Source of the DNA: Chitinophaga sp.
Lineage (GTDB): Bacteria; Bacteroidota; Bacteroidia; Chitinophagales; Chitinophagaceae
Length of the DNA: 64,000 nt
Reading direction: 5' to 3'
NCBI RefSeq assembly: GCF_017745275.1
Contig: NZ_JAGHZS010000013.1
Coordinates: forward strand, 1 to 64,000
Shown here piece by piece: positions 62,990-64,000 of the stretch. The notes under the pieces are model-generated. The model saw only the letters and a program-made list of their open reading frames with translations. It had not been told where the DNA came from and made no database searches. How positions within the stretch are numbered: the stretch's first letter is position 1; each line of letters opens with the position of its first letter. The translations under genes and the position numbers were made by a program.

Positions 62990-64000
62990 ATGGGCGTTGA
63001 GAAGAAAATACTAGTAATACCCGGCGATGGAATCGGACAGGAAGTAACCGCATGGGGCCAGAAAGTGCTGATGACAATAGCCAAAAACTATCATCACACC
63101 TTCACCTTCGAAGAAGGTATCATGGGCCACGTTGCGATAGAAGCTACCGGAGATCCGCTACCTGAAGAAACACTACAGAAAGCAAAGAATGCAGATGCAA
63201 TCCTGTTTGGTGCCATTGGTCACGCTAAATACGACAACGATCCTACACTGAAAGTAAGACCAGAACAAGGCTTGCTGAAAATCAGGAAAGAACTGGGATT
63301 GTATGCCAATCTTCGCCCTATAAAGCTATTTGATGAACTGCTGGAAGCGTCCAGCATTAAACCGGAAATACTTCGTGGTGCAGATATTCTCTTCTTCCGC
63401 GAATTAACCGGTGATGTATATTTCGGTGAAAAAATCAGAACAGCAGACCGCAACACCGCTTCTGACCTGATGATTTATCACCGCTATGAGGTAGAACGTA
63501 TTGCCCGTAAAGCTTACGAAGCAGCACGTTCCCGCCGTAAAAAACTCTGCTCTGTGGATAAAGCCAATGTGCTGGAAGCCAGCCGCCTCTGGAGAGAAGT
63601 GGTGCAGGAAGTAGCGAAAGACTACCCGGATGTGGAAACAGAACACATGTTTATCGACAACGCTGCCATGCAGCTGATCAAAGATCCAAAACGTTTCGAC
63701 GTAGTAGTTACCGGCAACCTGTTTGGAGATATCCTTACAGATGAAGCCTCCCAGATAGCGGGTTCTATGGGTATGCTGGCATCTGCGTCTGTAGGCGACA
63801 GCATTGGCTTCTATGAGCCTATTCATGGATCTGCGCATGATATTGCCGGTAAAGGTATTGCCAATCCGCTGGCATCTATTTTATCTGCTGCCCTGATGCT
63901 GGATATTTCCTTTGGTCTGAAAACAGAATCCCAACGTGTGATTAAAGCCGTGGAAGCTACGCTCAGACAAGGTTACAGAACAATGGATATTGCGAACAAG
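62990..64000 (+). CDS. leuB: 3-isopropylmalate dehydrogenase, truncated by the window end
   Basis: 337 codons are visible from the ATG at 62990, and the frame is open to base 64000, so only the C-terminal end is missing. It oxidises and decarboxylates 3-isopropylmalate with NAD. Motifs are VIPGDGIGQEV at the N-terminus, RELTGDVYFGE (substrate arginine and glycine), the catalytic-lysine region SVDKANVLEASR, and the Mg-binding aspartate stretch FGDILTDEASQIAGSMGM. It completes the leuC-leuD-leuB block; leuA is not in the window and may lie further on. Confidence 0.96.
   Translation, partial: MGVEKKILVIPGDGIGQEVTAWGQKVLMTIAKNYHHTFTFEEGIMGHVAIEATGDPLPEETLQKAKNADAILFGAIGHAKYDNDPTLKVRPEQGLLKIRKELGLYANLRPIKLFDELLEASSIKPEILRGADILFFRELTGDVYFGEKIRTADRNTASDLMIYHRYEVERIARKAYEAARSRRKKLCSVDKANVLEASRLWREVVQEVAKDYPDVETEHMFIDNAAMQLIKDPKRFDVVVTGNLFGDILTDEASQIAGSMGMLASASVGDSIGFYEPIHGSAHDIAGKGIANPLASILSAALMLDISFGLKTESQRVIKAVEATLRQGYRTMDIANK

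Overview
The window reads as chromosomal DNA of a Bacteroidota bacterium, most likely Chitinophaga or a close relative in the Chitinophagaceae. The signs are Bacteroidetes-type promoters (TTTG, about 19 nt, TAnnTTTG), a type IX secretion sorting tail on a giant exoprotein, secreted GH29 and GH109-like glycosidases, a TonB-dependent receptor, DUF2851 and SirB1-like proteins, and an arginine operon built around the acetyl/succinyl-ornithine transcarbamylase. There are no rRNA genes, no phage genes, no transposases and no CRISPR array. Most of the window is housekeeping and biosynthesis.

Layout. 0.1-3.9 kb: divergent GH109-like and GH29 glycosidases. 4.1-14.0 kb: an arginine operon (GNAT, argG, four-helix-bundle gene, argC, argD, argF', argB, argE, GNAT, argH). 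14.3-16.1 kb: a second GH29 fucosidase. 16.2-18.8 kb: a TonB receptor behind a TPP riboswitch, so an outer-membrane thiamin or thiamin-precursor importer. 18.9-22.2 kb: ssb, initiator tRNA, era, der and a small lipoprotein. 22.3-25.7 kb: a SirB1-like protein and topA. 26.1-29.1 kb: a DUF2520 protein, kdsC, a UbiA prenyltransferase and maf. 29.2-32.1 kb: homoserine dehydrogenase and a cystathionine gamma-synthase-family enzyme behind a SAM-I riboswitch. 32.1-36 kb: DUF2851, OsmC, an outer-membrane protein and lipA. 36.3-42.0 kb: a tripartite RND efflux system. 42.1-46.0 kb: SdpI-like and AsmA-like proteins and a TrmH-type methyltransferase. 46.1-51.6 kb: an 1818-residue GH74-like T9SS exoenzyme. 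52.1-55.5 kb: nrdA and nrdB. 56-60 kb: an ABC ATPase with a membrane partner, an FMN reductase and a TPR-like protein. 60.1-64.0 kb: leuC, a methyltransferase, leuD and leuB, which runs off the end.

The most unusual content is not a classical gene system. About fourteen long inverted repeats lie between genes. Their arms are built from tandem 7-bp units (AGCNNAA, RRATTAC or TTAGCTN), and they nearly always begin or end 0-8 nt from a stop codon. Arms are perfect or near perfect (up to 51/51 and 52/53 bp). Copies differ from one another by compensatory changes that keep the stem paired, and two arm families share a GCGA(N)RATCAT-like apex. One copy, between argG and argC, is opened out, and its arms enclose a gene for a four-helix-bundle (23S-rRNA-intervening-sequence type) protein. 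This resembles the hairpin-bounded 23S rRNA intervening sequences that can carry the same protein family. I regard it as the best candidate here for an undescribed mobile or RNA-level system: a gene-bearing element with many gene-less hairpin relatives targeted to gene 3' ends.

All family assignments come from reading motifs. No database search, structure prediction or alignment software was run.
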